DNA of 34,361 nt. Origin: Parabacteroides sp. An277. GTDB taxonomy: Bacteria > Bacteroidota > Bacteroidia > Bacteroidales > Tannerellaceae. The stretch covers positions 1-34,361 of the forward strand of contig NZ_NFJB01000033.1 in the NCBI RefSeq assembly GCF_002159645.1. Reading direction: 5' to 3'. This document shows positions 14,946-23,667 of the stretch, piece after piece (the first letter of the stretch is position 1; every line of letters starts with the position of its first letter). The notes beneath the pieces are model-generated. The model did no database searches. It had not been told where the DNA came from and saw only the letters and a program-made list of their open reading frames with translations. The translations under genes and the position numbers were made by a program.

Positions 14946-17624
14946 TTATTTTTTAATGAGCCGCGCCAGCTCGCCTACCCAAAGCACCAGCGACGAGGAG
15001 CCGATGATGATTCCCCAATCTTTCCACGGAAGCGGAACGACGTTAAACATCGGCCCGCCAAAGGTGACAATCAAGTATTGCCCTACCAAAATCAACGCCG
15101 CCACGAAGAGGAAGCTCTTGCAGTGCTTCAAATCGGCAAACGCCGACCGCCCGTCCATGAATGCCTTTGCGTTGAACATATTCCAGAACTGGAGCATGAC
15201 GAAGAAGGTGAAGAAACGGGAAAGGTCTTGCGGGCTCAAGCCGTCAGTTACATGAAAACGCATCAACACCCCTATCAGCACCAATACAAACAAGATGCCC
15301 ACGATAAAGATGCGGTGCGCCATCGGTTTGGTGATGATAAAATCGCCATTCACCCCGCTGCGACGCGGCTTGTCGTTCATCACGCGCTCCGTCGGCGGCA
15401 AGGATGCCAGTGCGCCCGCAGCAAACGTGTCCATAATCAGGTTCACCCAAAGCATCTGCGTGATAGTCAGCGGCGACTCCGTTCCCAACAAAGAGCCTAA
15501 CAACACAATCAGGCACGCCGCCACGTTGATAGTCAACTGGAACAGCAAGAAACGCTGAATGTTCCGGTACAACGAACGTCCCCACATCACAGCGCGGGTA
15601 ATGCTGGCGAATGAGTTATCGAGGATGGTGATGTCGCTCGCTTCCTTTGCCACCGACGTACCGTCGCCCATCGAGAGACCCACCTGCGCAGCCTTCAAAG
15701 CCGGCGCGTCGTTCGTCCCGTCACCCGTTACGGCCACGACTGCCCCCCGTTGCTGCAACAGCCGCACGAGGCGTTGCTTGTCTGTGGGCCGCGCACGGCA
15801 CATGATTTTCAAATCCAACACGCGGTCCAAAGCCTCCTCGTCGCTCAGCGCCTCAAACGCAGGTCCGGTGATGATATTGCGGTCCGTGTCTTCTGGTTTC
15901 CAGATGCCAATCTGACGGCCAATCTCGCGTGCCGTCCCCGGCGTATCGCCCGTGACAATCTTCACCGCGATGCCGGCCTTCATACAGCTCTGTACGGCTG
16001 CGGGTACATCCTGGCGCACGGGGTCGGAGATGGCCACGATGCCGAGGTAAGTCAAATCCACGTCCGGGTTCAAGCGGCCGTCCGTATAAGGCGCGTCGTT
16101 GTCACTTTCTTCCAATATTTGATAGGCAAAGCCCAGCGTACGCATCGCCTGGTTCTGGTAGGCGAGGAGTTGCTGCTCGATTTCGGGGCGTGCCTCTTCT
16201 GCCGGAACGTATCCGCCGTTCATCGCCACGCGACGGCTGTTGGCCAAGACAATTTCCGGCGCACCTTTGACATATAAAATCTTCTTTCCTAAGAGCGGAG
16301 ACTTCACGACGGTCGCCATATACTTGCGCTCGGTCGAGAAGGTCAGTTGGCTCACCACCTCCGCCTCCTCACGCAACGGGAGGTAATCCACGCCCTGCGC
16401 ATTGAGCCAGAGCAAAAGGGCAGCCTCGGTCGGATTACCCAACGTCTTGACTTTCCCCTCTTCGCGCTCCAGGTTGGCGGTCGAGTTCACTGCAATACCC
16501 TCTTGGATGAGGCGGCTCAGGTCGCTGTCGACCAACTTCTGCCCGTCGAGGTTATAAAATTTCGTCTCGTGTACCTGCATCTGGTTTTGTGTCAGTGTAC
16601 CCGTCTTATCCGTACAGATAACTGTCGTGGCACCCATCGTTTCGCAGGCGTGCATTTTCCGGACGAGGTTGTTGGTCTTCAACATGCGGTTCATGCTCAA
16701 CGCCAAACTCAAGGTGACGCTCATCGGCAAACCCTCTGGCACCGATACCACAATCAATGTCACGGCCACCATGAAGAAGTTCAAGAGGTGCGAAATCCAT
16801 TCCATTACCGAATATTCCTGCCCTGAGAGGATGAGCTTGGTAGTCAACGCCACGAAGGTCAGTACTGCAATCGTATAGCCTGCCTTGCTGATGACGTTTG
16901 CCAAGCCCTTCAACTGGATTTGGAGCGGTGTATCGATATTGTTCTCAATCTGCGAGCCCTCGTAGACTTTGCCATATCCGGTGGCATCGCCCACCTTTTC
17001 TACCTGCATGACGCCATGCCCGTCGACGACGGTCGTCCCGCGCATTACGACGTTAGAGGGGTAGGTAGCTTCCTCGTCAAAGTCCGCCGGGTTCGTGGTC
17101 TTGCCTATCATCGGTTCGCCTGTCAGGGTCGATTCATTTACCTGCAGCGAGACCGCTTCCAGTAGCTGGCCATCAGCCGGAATCTCGTCGCCCGTTCCCA
17201 GCATGACGATATCGCCCACGACGATATCTTTCCTCGGCACTTCTGTAATCTTTCCATTCCGGACGACCGTCACCAGTATATCGTCGTTTACCGTATTCAA
17301 CACATCAAAAGCCTTATTGGCCTTTACTTCGAAAAAGAAACCTACGCAACTGGCCAGCATAATCGCGAAGAAAATGCCCAGCGGTTCCAGAAAGGCGGCT
17401 AGCCCGGCGGCCTCCGGTCCCCAGCAATGTACGCCCGCAATCACCATCGAAAGCACCCAAGCTACCAACAGGATACGGATGATAGGATCTTCAAATTTCT
17501 CCAAGAATTGTTTCCACAACGGCGTTTTGGCCGGTGGCGTCAATACATTCTCTCCATGCAAACGGCGGCTTTCCTCTACTTGAGCAGAGGTAAGTCCCTG
17601 ATACTGTTGTTTATTTTCCATCAT
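14946..17624 (-). CDS. Calcium-translocating P-type ATPase, PMCA type
   Basis: An 892-aa P2B-type pump that would expel Ca2+ across the inner membrane. Visible motifs: actuator LTGEP, membrane VPEGLP (M4), phosphorylation ICTDKTGTLTQNQ (about residue 345), nucleotide-binding KGAPE, and hinge TGDGTNDAPALK. Ten membrane segments can be followed, ending in ...ARLIKK. The start MMENKQQYQG at 17624 is chosen; an open frame runs about 300 bp further upstream but crosses the promoter. The stop overlaps the ATG of the repeat-encoded frame (TAATG). Ion choice is inferred from similarity to PMCA-type pumps; other divalent cations are possible. Confidence 0.93.
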   Translation of the reverse strand: MMENKQQYQGLTSAQVEESRRLHGENVLTPPAKTPLWKQFLEKFEDPIIRILLVAWVLSMVIAGVHCWGPEAAGLAAFLEPLGIFFAIMLASCVGFFFEVKANKAFDVLNTVNDDILVTVVRNGKITEVPRKDIVVGDIVMLGTGDEIPADGQLLEAVSLQVNESTLTGEPMIGKTTNPADFDEEATYPSNVVMRGTTVVDGHGVMQVEKVGDATGYGKVYEGSQIENNIDTPLQIQLKGLANVISKAGYTIAVLTFVALTTKLILSGQEYSVMEWISHLLNFFMVAVTLIVVSVPEGLPMSVTLSLALSMNRMLKTNNLVRKMHACETMGATTVICTDKTGTLTQNQMQVHETKFYNLDGQKLVDSDLSRLIQEGIAVNSTANLEREEGKVKTLGNPTEAALLLWLNAQGVDYLPLREEAEVVSQLTFSTERKYMATVVKSPLLGKKILYVKGAPEIVLANSRRVAMNGGYVPAEEARPEIEQQLLAYQNQAMRTLGFAYQILEESDNDAPYTDGRLNPDVDLTYLGIVAISDPVRQDVPAAVQSCMKAGIAVKIVTGDTPGTAREIGRQIGIWKPEDTDRNIITGPAFEALSDEEALDRVLDLKIMCRARPTDKQRLVRLLQQRGAVVAVTGDGTNDAPALKAAQVGLSMGDGTSVAKEASDITILDNSFASITRAVMWGRSLYRNIQRFLLFQLTINVAACLIVLLGSLLGTESPLTITQMLWVNLIMDTFAAGALASLPPTERVMNDKPRRSGVNGDFIITKPMAHRIFIVGILFVLVLIGVLMRFHVTDGLSPQDLSRFFTFFVMLQFWNMFNAKAFMDGRSAFADLKHCKSFLFVAALILVGQYLIVTFGGPMFNVVPLPWKDWGIIIGSSSLVLWVGELARLIKK

Positions 17625-17651
17625 TACACTAAAAGGGTTAAATACTTCGCG

Positions 17652-17659
17652 CAAAGGTA
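17652..17659 (-). promoter_or_regulatory. -7 element of the calcium ATPase promoter
   Basis: The minus strand reads TACCTTTG, 28 bp before the ATG at 17624. It is back to back with the promoter of the divergent secreted-protein gene. Confidence 0.6.
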
Positions 17660-17688
17660 GGATTATTTTTTGAATATGCCTAAATCCG

Positions 17689-17720
17689 TTGCTTTTATCT
17701 CGGAACATTTTGTACCTTTG
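17689..17720 (+). promoter_or_regulatory. Promoter of the beta-helix secreted protein gene
   Basis: TTGC at 17689-17692, a 20-bp spacer and TACCTTTG at 17713-17720 match the Bacteroidetes consensus. The ATG is at 17761. Confidence 0.65.
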
Positions 17721-17760
17721 TAAAGTTAAATCTAAGTTAAACATTAAAACAGTAACAAGT

Positions 17761-18984
17761 ATGAGAAAAATCTTTACCAGTGTGTTAGTTTTGTTCCCGT
17801 TATTGGCTTGGGGGCAGAATTGGAATGAAACGACGAAGACGTTGCAATTGGTAAACGTAACCAGGAGCGAAAGCATTACGTTGCCCGATGGTGCGACGAT
17901 TGTGTTAAGCGGAGAAAATAAAATCAATTATCCGCTTACCGAAGGAGCTGCCATTACGGCAGAAGGTTCTTTGCGCATCCAAGGAGAAGGCTCTTTGGAT
18001 ATTCAGAGTGGCTATGAAGCCATTCATGCGGCAGGCGATATTACAATCGAGGGAAGTACTTTAACAATCCGTACGGAAGGTGAAGGCGATGGCGCTATTG
18101 CTACGGATGCTTCTATTTCCATGGATGGATGTGATATTTCGATTACTACGGCTACGGACGACGGGATTATGGCGGATGGTTCGTTGTCCATCACGAATTC
18201 CAATTTGAATATTCAAGCCGAGGCGGAAGAAGGCATTGTTTGCTATGGCGTAGTTAATATTACCGGAAACAGTGCGGTGGATATTTATTCGGGAGCGAAG
18301 GAAGCCATGGAAGCACACGAAGGCTTGGTGGTTTCAGGAAGCGAAGTGACGTTGGTGGCGGCTGATTATGAACCTCTTTATGGCGATGGAGTTCAGATAG
18401 ACAATAGTACGTTTAAGGCATTAAGAGGTAATGCGGCGAGTGCTTTGTCTTTGCGCGAAGGAGAAATCAGTTATACAATTCGGAATAGTTGGGTGGAAAG
18501 CAGCGACCCGATTGCGTTGATGGAAGAACCGGTCAATTCGTTTGTGCGCATTCTCGGTGCAACCAATACCGTTTATGGAAATTATACATTGGTTGGCGAT
18601 GTAACTCTGCCTGAAGGTGAGGCTTTGATGCTTACCGAAGGCTCCACCCTCACTATTCCCGAAGGTATTACGCTGACCAATAGTGGTACCTTAGCCAATG
18701 CGGGTACGATTGTCATCCAGCAAGGCGGTGTGATGGAAGGTGAAGAGAACGGCGAAATTATCCGGGATAGTGCGACGGGTATTGAGGACATCGAGGGTGC
18801 GAAGGTGTATGCCCAAGAGGGTACGGTTTATGTCCAGACGCCCAGCCGGATGAAGGTCGCTATTGTTTCGATAAGCGGTGCTACCGTAGCGCGTGCCGAG
18901 CAAGAAGGTTTGCAATCTTACTCTTTGCCGAAAGGTATCTATATTATATGTATAGGCGAACAGACGTTTAAGGTACGGAATTAA
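17761..18984 (+). CDS. Secreted beta-helix carbohydrate-binding-like protein (DUF4353-type) with DUF6383-like C-terminal tail
   Basis: A 407-aa protein with signal peptide MRKIFTSVLVLFPLLAWGQ. The middle (about 40-230) has regular parallel beta-helix rungs (LRIQGEGSLDIQSG, ITIEGSTLTIRTEG, MDGCDISITTATDDGI), as in the Cthe_2159/DUF4353 polygalacturonate-binding-like family. The last 70 residues (VYAQEGTVYVQTPSRMKVAIVSISG... LPKGIYIICIGEQTFKVRN) are a small beta-sandwich like DUF6383/type IX sorting domains, suggesting export beyond the outer membrane. Ligand unknown. It is a single-gene unit with its own promoter and terminator. The type IX interpretation is inference: no secretion genes are in the window. 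Confidence 0.75.
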   Translation: MRKIFTSVLVLFPLLAWGQNWNETTKTLQLVNVTRSESITLPDGATIVLSGENKINYPLTEGAAITAEGSLRIQGEGSLDIQSGYEAIHAAGDITIEGSTLTIRTEGEGDGAIATDASISMDGCDISITTATDDGIMADGSLSITNSNLNIQAEAEEGIVCYGVVNITGNSAVDIYSGAKEAMEAHEGLVVSGSEVTLVAADYEPLYGDGVQIDNSTFKALRGNAASALSLREGEISYTIRNSWVESSDPIALMEEPVNSFVRILGATNTVYGNYTLVGDVTLPEGEALMLTEGSTLTIPEGITLTNSGTLANAGTIVIQQGGVMEGEENGEIIRDSATGIEDIEGAKVYAQEGTVYVQTPSRMKVAIVSISGATVARAEQEGLQSYSLPKGIYIICIGEQTFKVRN

Positions 18985-19008
18985 AGTAGAACAAATGCGA
19001 AAAGAAGA

Positions 19009-19038
19009 GCCTTCCTCGTATCGGGGAGGGCTTTTTTG
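19009..19038 (+). terminator. Terminator after the beta-helix protein gene
   Basis: GCCTTCCTCG-TAT-CGGGGAGGGC (19009-19031, two G:U pairs) followed by six T, 24 bp beyond the stop. Confidence 0.88.
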
Positions 19039-19053
19039 TTTCTTTTTTTCCTG

Positions 19054-19061
19054 TATCTTTG
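19054..19061 (+). promoter_or_regulatory. -7 element of the fkp promoter
   Basis: TATCTTTG, 27 bp before the ATG at 19089. A TTTG at 19035-19038 is only 15 bp away, shorter than usual, and overlaps the preceding terminator tract. Confidence 0.5.
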
Positions 19062-19088
19062 CATTCGTAAAATCAGAGACAAGAAAAG

Positions 19089-21920
19089 ATGATGAAGACA
19101 TTGTTGTCGTTGCCACCCAACTTGGTGGATTGCTTTCATGAGTTGGAAGAGGTCGGGGTGGATTATTATTGTACGTCCGATCCCGTGGGTGCTCGTTTGG
19201 GCTCAGGTGGAGGAACGGTTTGGTTGTTGGAATCTTGTTGGCAGGCAGAGGCAGAGAACCTTTCGTTTAATGAATGGCTTGGCCGCGAAAAGCGTGTGTT
19301 GCTTCATGCCGGAGGACAAGGAAGGCGGCTTCCGGCGTATGCGCCTTCGGGGAAAGTCCTGACGCCGATACCCGTCTTCCGATGGGCAAGGGGACAACGT
19401 TTGTCGCAGAATTTGTTATCATTACAATTACCTTTGTATCAACGTATATTGGAAAAGGCACCCGCTTCACTTCATACACTCGTGGCAAGTGGTGATGTCT
19501 ATATTCGTTGCACGGAACCACTTCAGTCGATACCGGAAGCGGATGTGGTATGCTATGGGCTTTGGGCTGATCCGAATTTGGCTACACACCACGGTGTGTT
19601 CGTTTCCCGGCGTCAGACGCCCGGTGTGCTCGATTTCATGCTTCAGAAGCCTTCATTAGAAACCTTGGGTAAGCTCTCGGAGACGCATCTTTTCCTGATG
19701 GATATCGGCATTTGGCTTTTGAGCGATAAGGCGGTCCGTTTGTTGGCGCAGCATTCGAAGGGTGCAGATGGGAAAACTTGGACTTTTTATGATTTATATG
19801 GGGATTTCGGTTTGAATTTAGGCAGAATCCCGCGCGTTTATGCCGAGGATTTAAATCGACTCTCGGTAGTTATTTTGCCGTTGCCAGGCGGAGAATTTTA
19901 TCATTATGGAACGAGCCGGGAATTGCTCTCTTCTACATTGGCCGTACAGAATCTGGTGCGCGACCAACGGGCTATCATGCAACGGAAAGTAAAGCCGCAT
20001 CCGGCTATGTTTGTGCAAAACGCGCTTATTCATTGTCCCCTGACCGTCGATAATTCGGAGTTGTGGATAGAAAATAGTTGCATTAGTGCAGGATGGGAAT
20101 TGCATGACCATCATGTCCTGACTGGTATTCCGAAGAACGATTGGAGGCTACGCCTTCCGGCTGAAGTGTGTGTGGATGTGGTTCCATGGGGAGAAAATGA
20201 ATATGTGGCGCGTCCGTATGGTTTTTATGATCTGTTTAAAGGGGCGAAGGGTGAGGCTTGTTGGATGGGTAAGCGCATGGGTACGTGGTGTGAAGAGCGT
20301 CAGGTGTCATTAGCGGATTTTCTGGACATACAGGATGCCCCGCTTTTTCCCGTTTGTGCTTCTGTGGACGACTTGGGTATTCTCTTGCGTTGGATGATTT
20401 CCGAACCGGAATTAGAGGCAGGAAAGGTGTTGTGGGAAAAGGCCCAGAAAGTATCGGCTAACCAGCTGTTGGATAATGCCAATTTGCGCCGTTTGTTGGC
20501 CCAACGTAAATTGTTCAGGAAGGAGGATTGGAAACTCTTGGCGCGTAACCATGCCCGGAGTGTTTTCTACCAACTGGATTTGGCAGATGCAGCCGAGGAG
20601 TTTACCCGTTTCGGATTGGAGGCTCCGGAGGCGTTGCCTACAGAGGAGCCGTTGATGAAACGCATCCATAACCGGGCGTTGCGGGCTCGTATCCTCTGTT
20701 TGGAAGGAAAAGAGGATGCGCAAGAACAGCAAATGGCGTTCGCCCTGTTGCGTGAAGGGTTGACGCACATGATAGAAACGAATAAACAGATGCCTCGGAT
20801 GCAGGTCTATCCGGACCAAATCGTGTGGGGACGCAGTCCGGTGCGCATCGACTTGGCGGGTGGCTGGACCGACACGCCTCCCTATTGCCTCTTCGCCGGA
20901 GGAAATGTAGTGAACGTGGCGATTGAGTTGAATGGCCAACCGCCGTTGCAGGTCTATGTGAAACCCTCGAAGGCTTACCAGATAACGTTACGTTCCATCG
21001 ACTTGGGTGCTATGGAGGTGATTCGTACCTGGGAGGAGTTGGCCGACTTCAATAAGGTGGGTTCTCCTTTCTCCATTCCCAAGGCAGCGTTGGCGTTGGC
21101 AGGATTCTTGCCCCGTTTCTCTGCGGAACATTTCCTTTCGTTGGAAGAACAATTGAAGGCGTTTGGGTGTGGCTTGGAGATTACGTTGCTTGCAGCAATT
21201 CCCGCAGGTTCGGGGTTGGGCACCAGCTCCATTTTGGCAGCTACAGTGTTAGGGTCGCTTGCTGATTTCTGTGGTTTGAACTGGGATAAGAACGAGATAG
21301 GCAATCGGACGTTGATATTGGAGCAACTCTTGACGACAGGAGGCGGATGGCAAGACCAATACGGAGGTATCTTGCATGGCTTGAAACTTTTGCAGACGGG
21401 GGAAGGTTTCCTACAGAGTCCGCAGGTACGTTGGTTGCCGGAACATCTTTTTACGGATGCTGATTATCGCTCGTGCCATATCCTATATTATACGGGTATC
21501 ACGCGCACAGCCAAGCATATCTTGGCGGAAATTGTACAGGGAATGTTCCTCAATAGCGGGCGGCATCTCTCGCTTTTAGGAGAGATGAAAGCACATGCAT
21601 TGGATATGTTCGAAGCGATTCAGATGGGCGACTTTGAACTGTACGGACATTTGGTAGGCAAGAGCTGGGCGCAAAACAAAGCTTTGGATACTGGAACAAA
21701 TCCTCCTGCCGTGGATGAACTAATTGACCGTATTAGTGGTTATAGCTTAGGATGTAAACTTCCTGGCGCGGGAGGCGGAGGCTATTTGTATATCGTGGCG
21801 AAAGACCCGGATGCGGCTGTGCATATCCGTCGTATCTTGGCTGAACATCCGCTCCATGCCAATGCCCGTTTAGTCGATATGGACCTCTCGACTACCGGGT
21901 TGCAGATAAGCAGGTCGTAA
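19089..21920 (+). CDS. fkp: Bifunctional L-fucokinase / L-fucose-1-phosphate guanylyltransferase
   Basis: Converts scavenged L-fucose to fucose-1-phosphate and then GDP-L-fucose, used for capsule and glycoprotein fucosylation in Bacteroidales. The product is 943 aa, matching the known Fkp (about 950 aa). The N-terminal pyrophosphorylase half has GSGGGTVWLLE and LHAGGQGRRLPAYAPSGK (about residue 71). The C-terminal GHMP kinase half has GRSPVRIDLAGGWTDTPP (about 580), IPAGSGLGTSS (about 703) and LPGAGGGGYLY (about 890). Start MMKTLLSL at 19089, just below a -7 box. The enzyme is intact with no visible lesion. lemA follows 40 bp later. Confidence 0.96.
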   Translation: MMKTLLSLPPNLVDCFHELEEVGVDYYCTSDPVGARLGSGGGTVWLLESCWQAEAENLSFNEWLGREKRVLLHAGGQGRRLPAYAPSGKVLTPIPVFRWARGQRLSQNLLSLQLPLYQRILEKAPASLHTLVASGDVYIRCTEPLQSIPEADVVCYGLWADPNLATHHGVFVSRRQTPGVLDFMLQKPSLETLGKLSETHLFLMDIGIWLLSDKAVRLLAQHSKGADGKTWTFYDLYGDFGLNLGRIPRVYAEDLNRLSVVILPLPGGEFYHYGTSRELLSSTLAVQNLVRDQRAIMQRKVKPHPAMFVQNALIHCPLTVDNSELWIENSCISAGWELHDHHVLTGIPKNDWRLRLPAEVCVDVVPWGENEYVARPYGFYDLFKGAKGEACWMGKRMGTWCEERQVSLADFLDIQDAPLFPVCASVDDLGILLRWMISEPELEAGKVLWEKAQKVSANQLLDNANLRRLLAQRKLFRKEDWKLLARNHARSVFYQLDLADAAEEFTRFGLEAPEALPTEEPLMKRIHNRALRARILCLEGKEDAQEQQMAFALLREGLTHMIETNKQMPRMQVYPDQIVWGRSPVRIDLAGGWTDTPPYCLFAGGNVVNVAIELNGQPPLQVYVKPSKAYQITLRSIDLGAMEVIRTWEELADFNKVGSPFSIPKAALALAGFLPRFSAEHFLSLEEQLKAFGCGLEITLLAAIPAGSGLGTSSILAATVLGSLADFCGLNWDKNEIGNRTLILEQLLTTGGGWQDQYGGILHGLKLLQTGEGFLQSPQVRWLPEHLFTDADYRSCHILYYTGITRTAKHILAEIVQGMFLNSGRHLSLLGEMKAHALDMFEAIQMGDFELYGHLVGKSWAQNKALDTGTNPPAVDELIDRISGYSLGCKLPGAGGGGYLYIVAKDPDAAVHIRRILAEHPLHANARLVDMDLSTTGLQISRS

Positions 21921-21960
21921 CATGTAAGTAGTAAATTATTCATTAAAAAACAGAAAGAAT

Positions 21961-22521
21961 ATGACAGTATTAATTGTAATTGCCGTAGTAGCGGTTTTGG
22001 TCATTTGGGGCGTATCGCTCTACAACAAGTTGGTGAAGTTGAGAAACAACCGTGAGAATGCGTTTGCGGATATTGATGTCCAGTTGAAGCAACGTCATGA
22101 CTTGGTACCTCAGTTGGTGTCGACGGTCAAAGGTTATGCAGCGCACGAAAAGGAAACGCTCGACCGGGTTGTTTCTGCCCGTAATGGGGCGATGGCTGCA
22201 CAAACCATCGACGACAAGATTAAGGCCGAAAATATCCTCTCTTCTGCTTTGGCTGGTTTGAAAGTGACGGTGGAAGCTTATCCGGATTTGAAGGCGAACC
22301 AGAACTTCATGCAGCTTCAGGAGGAGATTTCGGATTTGGAAAATAAACTGGCTGCTGCCCGTCGTTACTTCAACTCGGCGACGCGCGAATTGAATAATGC
22401 GGTCGAGACCTTCCCGTCGAACCTGATAGCAGGAATGGCTGGTTTTAAGAAGGAGATTATGTTCGATTTGGGGGAACAGCAGCGTGCAACGCTCGAGGAG
22501 GCCCCGAAGATTAGCTTTTAA
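21961..22521 (+). CDS. lemA: LemA family protein
   Basis: A 186-aa protein with one N-terminal membrane segment (VLIVIAVVAVLVIWGVSLYNKLV) and a helical body containing NRENAFADIDVQLKQRHDLVPQLVSTVKGY, the LemA signature. The C-terminus has the usual YFNSATRELNNAVETFPSNLIA. The role is poorly understood. The conserved neighbour is an M48 (HtpX-like) protease, which follows here after 3 bp, so the two are surely co-transcribed and probably act together in membrane protein quality control (inference). Confidence 0.93.
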   Translation: MTVLIVIAVVAVLVIWGVSLYNKLVKLRNNRENAFADIDVQLKQRHDLVPQLVSTVKGYAAHEKETLDRVVSARNGAMAAQTIDDKIKAENILSSALAGLKVTVEAYPDLKANQNFMQLQEEISDLENKLAAARRYFNSATRELNNAVETFPSNLIAGMAGFKKEIMFDLGEQQRATLEEAPKISF

Positions 22522-22524
22522 TCT

Positions 22525-23499
22525 ATGAAATACGTAGGAATACAGACGCAACAGAGCCGGAACAACTTCCGCTCGTTGCTTCTGCTTTGTCTCTTCCCGT
22601 GCCTTGTGGCGGGGATGTTGTATCTGTTCTGTTTCCTGTTGCATTACATTTCTATGCCGGACGATGGAAGCAATATGTCGCGGGTTGTCTGGTATTCAAA
22701 CGGGATGTTCCTTCATTACCTGCCGTATGTGATGGGCGGCGTGTTGGTCTGGTTCGTGATTGCTTATTTCGCCAATACAAGCATCATCAACTCGGCGGTG
22801 GGCTCTGTGCCGTTGCAACGCAAGGATAACAAGCGGGTCTATAATCTGGTGGAGAACCTTTGCATCAGCCAAGGTATGAAGATGCCGAAGCTCTGTGTCA
22901 TCGAGGATGAATCGTTGAATGCCTTTGCCAGTGGCATCAACGAACGAACCTATACGGTGACGCTTACAACGGGCATTATCCGCAAATTGAACGACGAGGA
23001 GCTGGAGGCGGTCATTGCCCACGAGCTTTCGCATATCCGTAACCATGATGTGCGTCTGTTGATTATCTCGATTGTCTTCGTGGGTATCTTCTCGATGGTG
23101 GCGCAAATGTGCATGCAGTGGGTGTATTATTCGTCGTGGGCTCCCCGTCGGAGGGACGAGAAAGGGAACAGTGTCATCATCGTCATGTTGCTGGCACTTC
23201 TCGTGGCGGCTATTGGGTATTTCTTCGCGTTGTTGATGCGTTTTGCCATCTCCCGCAAGCGGGAATATTTGGCCGATGCAGGTTCGGCTGAGATGACGCA
23301 CAATCCACTCGCGTTGGCCAGTGCGCTCCGGAAAATATCGGGAGACCCGACCGTCGAATCTGTTCATCGCGCCGACATCGCGCAGCTCTTCATTGCCCAG
23401 CCCGGCGACCAGGCCATGGGTTTTTTGGGTGGGTTGAACGGTCTCTTCGCTACCCATCCGCCTATTCAGAAACGTATCGAAGTCTTGGAACAGTTTTAA
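22525..23499 (+). CDS. M48 family zinc metalloprotease (HtpX-like)
   Basis: A 324-aa inner-membrane protease. Two N-terminal membrane segments flank residues 20-80, then the active site IAHELSHIRNHD (HExxH near residue 166), two further membrane segments (LLIISIVFVGIFSMVAQMC; VIIVMLLALLVAAIGYFFALL), and the third zinc ligand in REYLADAGSAEM. The C-terminal THPPIQKRIEVLE is typical of the family. It degrades damaged membrane proteins in known members. It is coupled to lemA by a 3-bp gap. No downstream gene is close; a large inverted repeat follows. Confidence 0.93.
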   Translation: MKYVGIQTQQSRNNFRSLLLLCLFPCLVAGMLYLFCFLLHYISMPDDGSNMSRVVWYSNGMFLHYLPYVMGGVLVWFVIAYFANTSIINSAVGSVPLQRKDNKRVYNLVENLCISQGMKMPKLCVIEDESLNAFASGINERTYTVTLTTGIIRKLNDEELEAVIAHELSHIRNHDVRLLIISIVFVGIFSMVAQMCMQWVYYSSWAPRRRDEKGNSVIIVMLLALLVAAIGYFFALLMRFAISRKREYLADAGSAEMTHNPLALASALRKISGDPTVESVHRADIAQLFIAQPGDQAMGFLGGLNGLFATHPPIQKRIEVLEQF

Positions 23500-23519
23500 A
23501 GCATATATTTATGTATAAA

Positions 23520-23640
23520 ATGGCACACAGAGTACACAGATATTACAAGATAACCACAGATTTTTTTCTATTCTGTTCACCCTGTATGACTTGGAGAGAT
23601 CAGTGGTCATCTTGTAATATCTGTGTACTCTGTGTGCCAT
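23520..23640. repeat. 38-bp inverted repeat with 45-nt loop
   Basis: Left arm 23520-23557 (ATGGCACACAGAGTACACAG...) and right arm 23603-23640 are reverse complements over 38 bp with a single A/G difference, around a 45-nt AT-rich loop. It starts 21 bp after the M48 stop. The arms are themselves built from CACAGA/ACACAGA words. It has no T-tract and is far larger than a normal terminator. It could be a short non-coding mobile/repeat unit (MITE- or REP-like) or an RNA hairpin. Confidence 0.95.
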
Positions 23641-23667
23641 CGTTTTTATTTTAAGGAGACAACATTT

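Noticed and set aside
22696-23457. A 253-codon minus-strand frame opposite the M48 protease
   Set aside because: Antisense shadow of a protease with clear motifs; it is rich in His, Arg and Gln and has no fold signature.
23623-23667. Longer N-terminus for the AlkZ-related protein
   Set aside because: The extension starts inside the right arm of the inverted repeat and reads over the Shine-Dalgarno site that fits the ATG at 23668.
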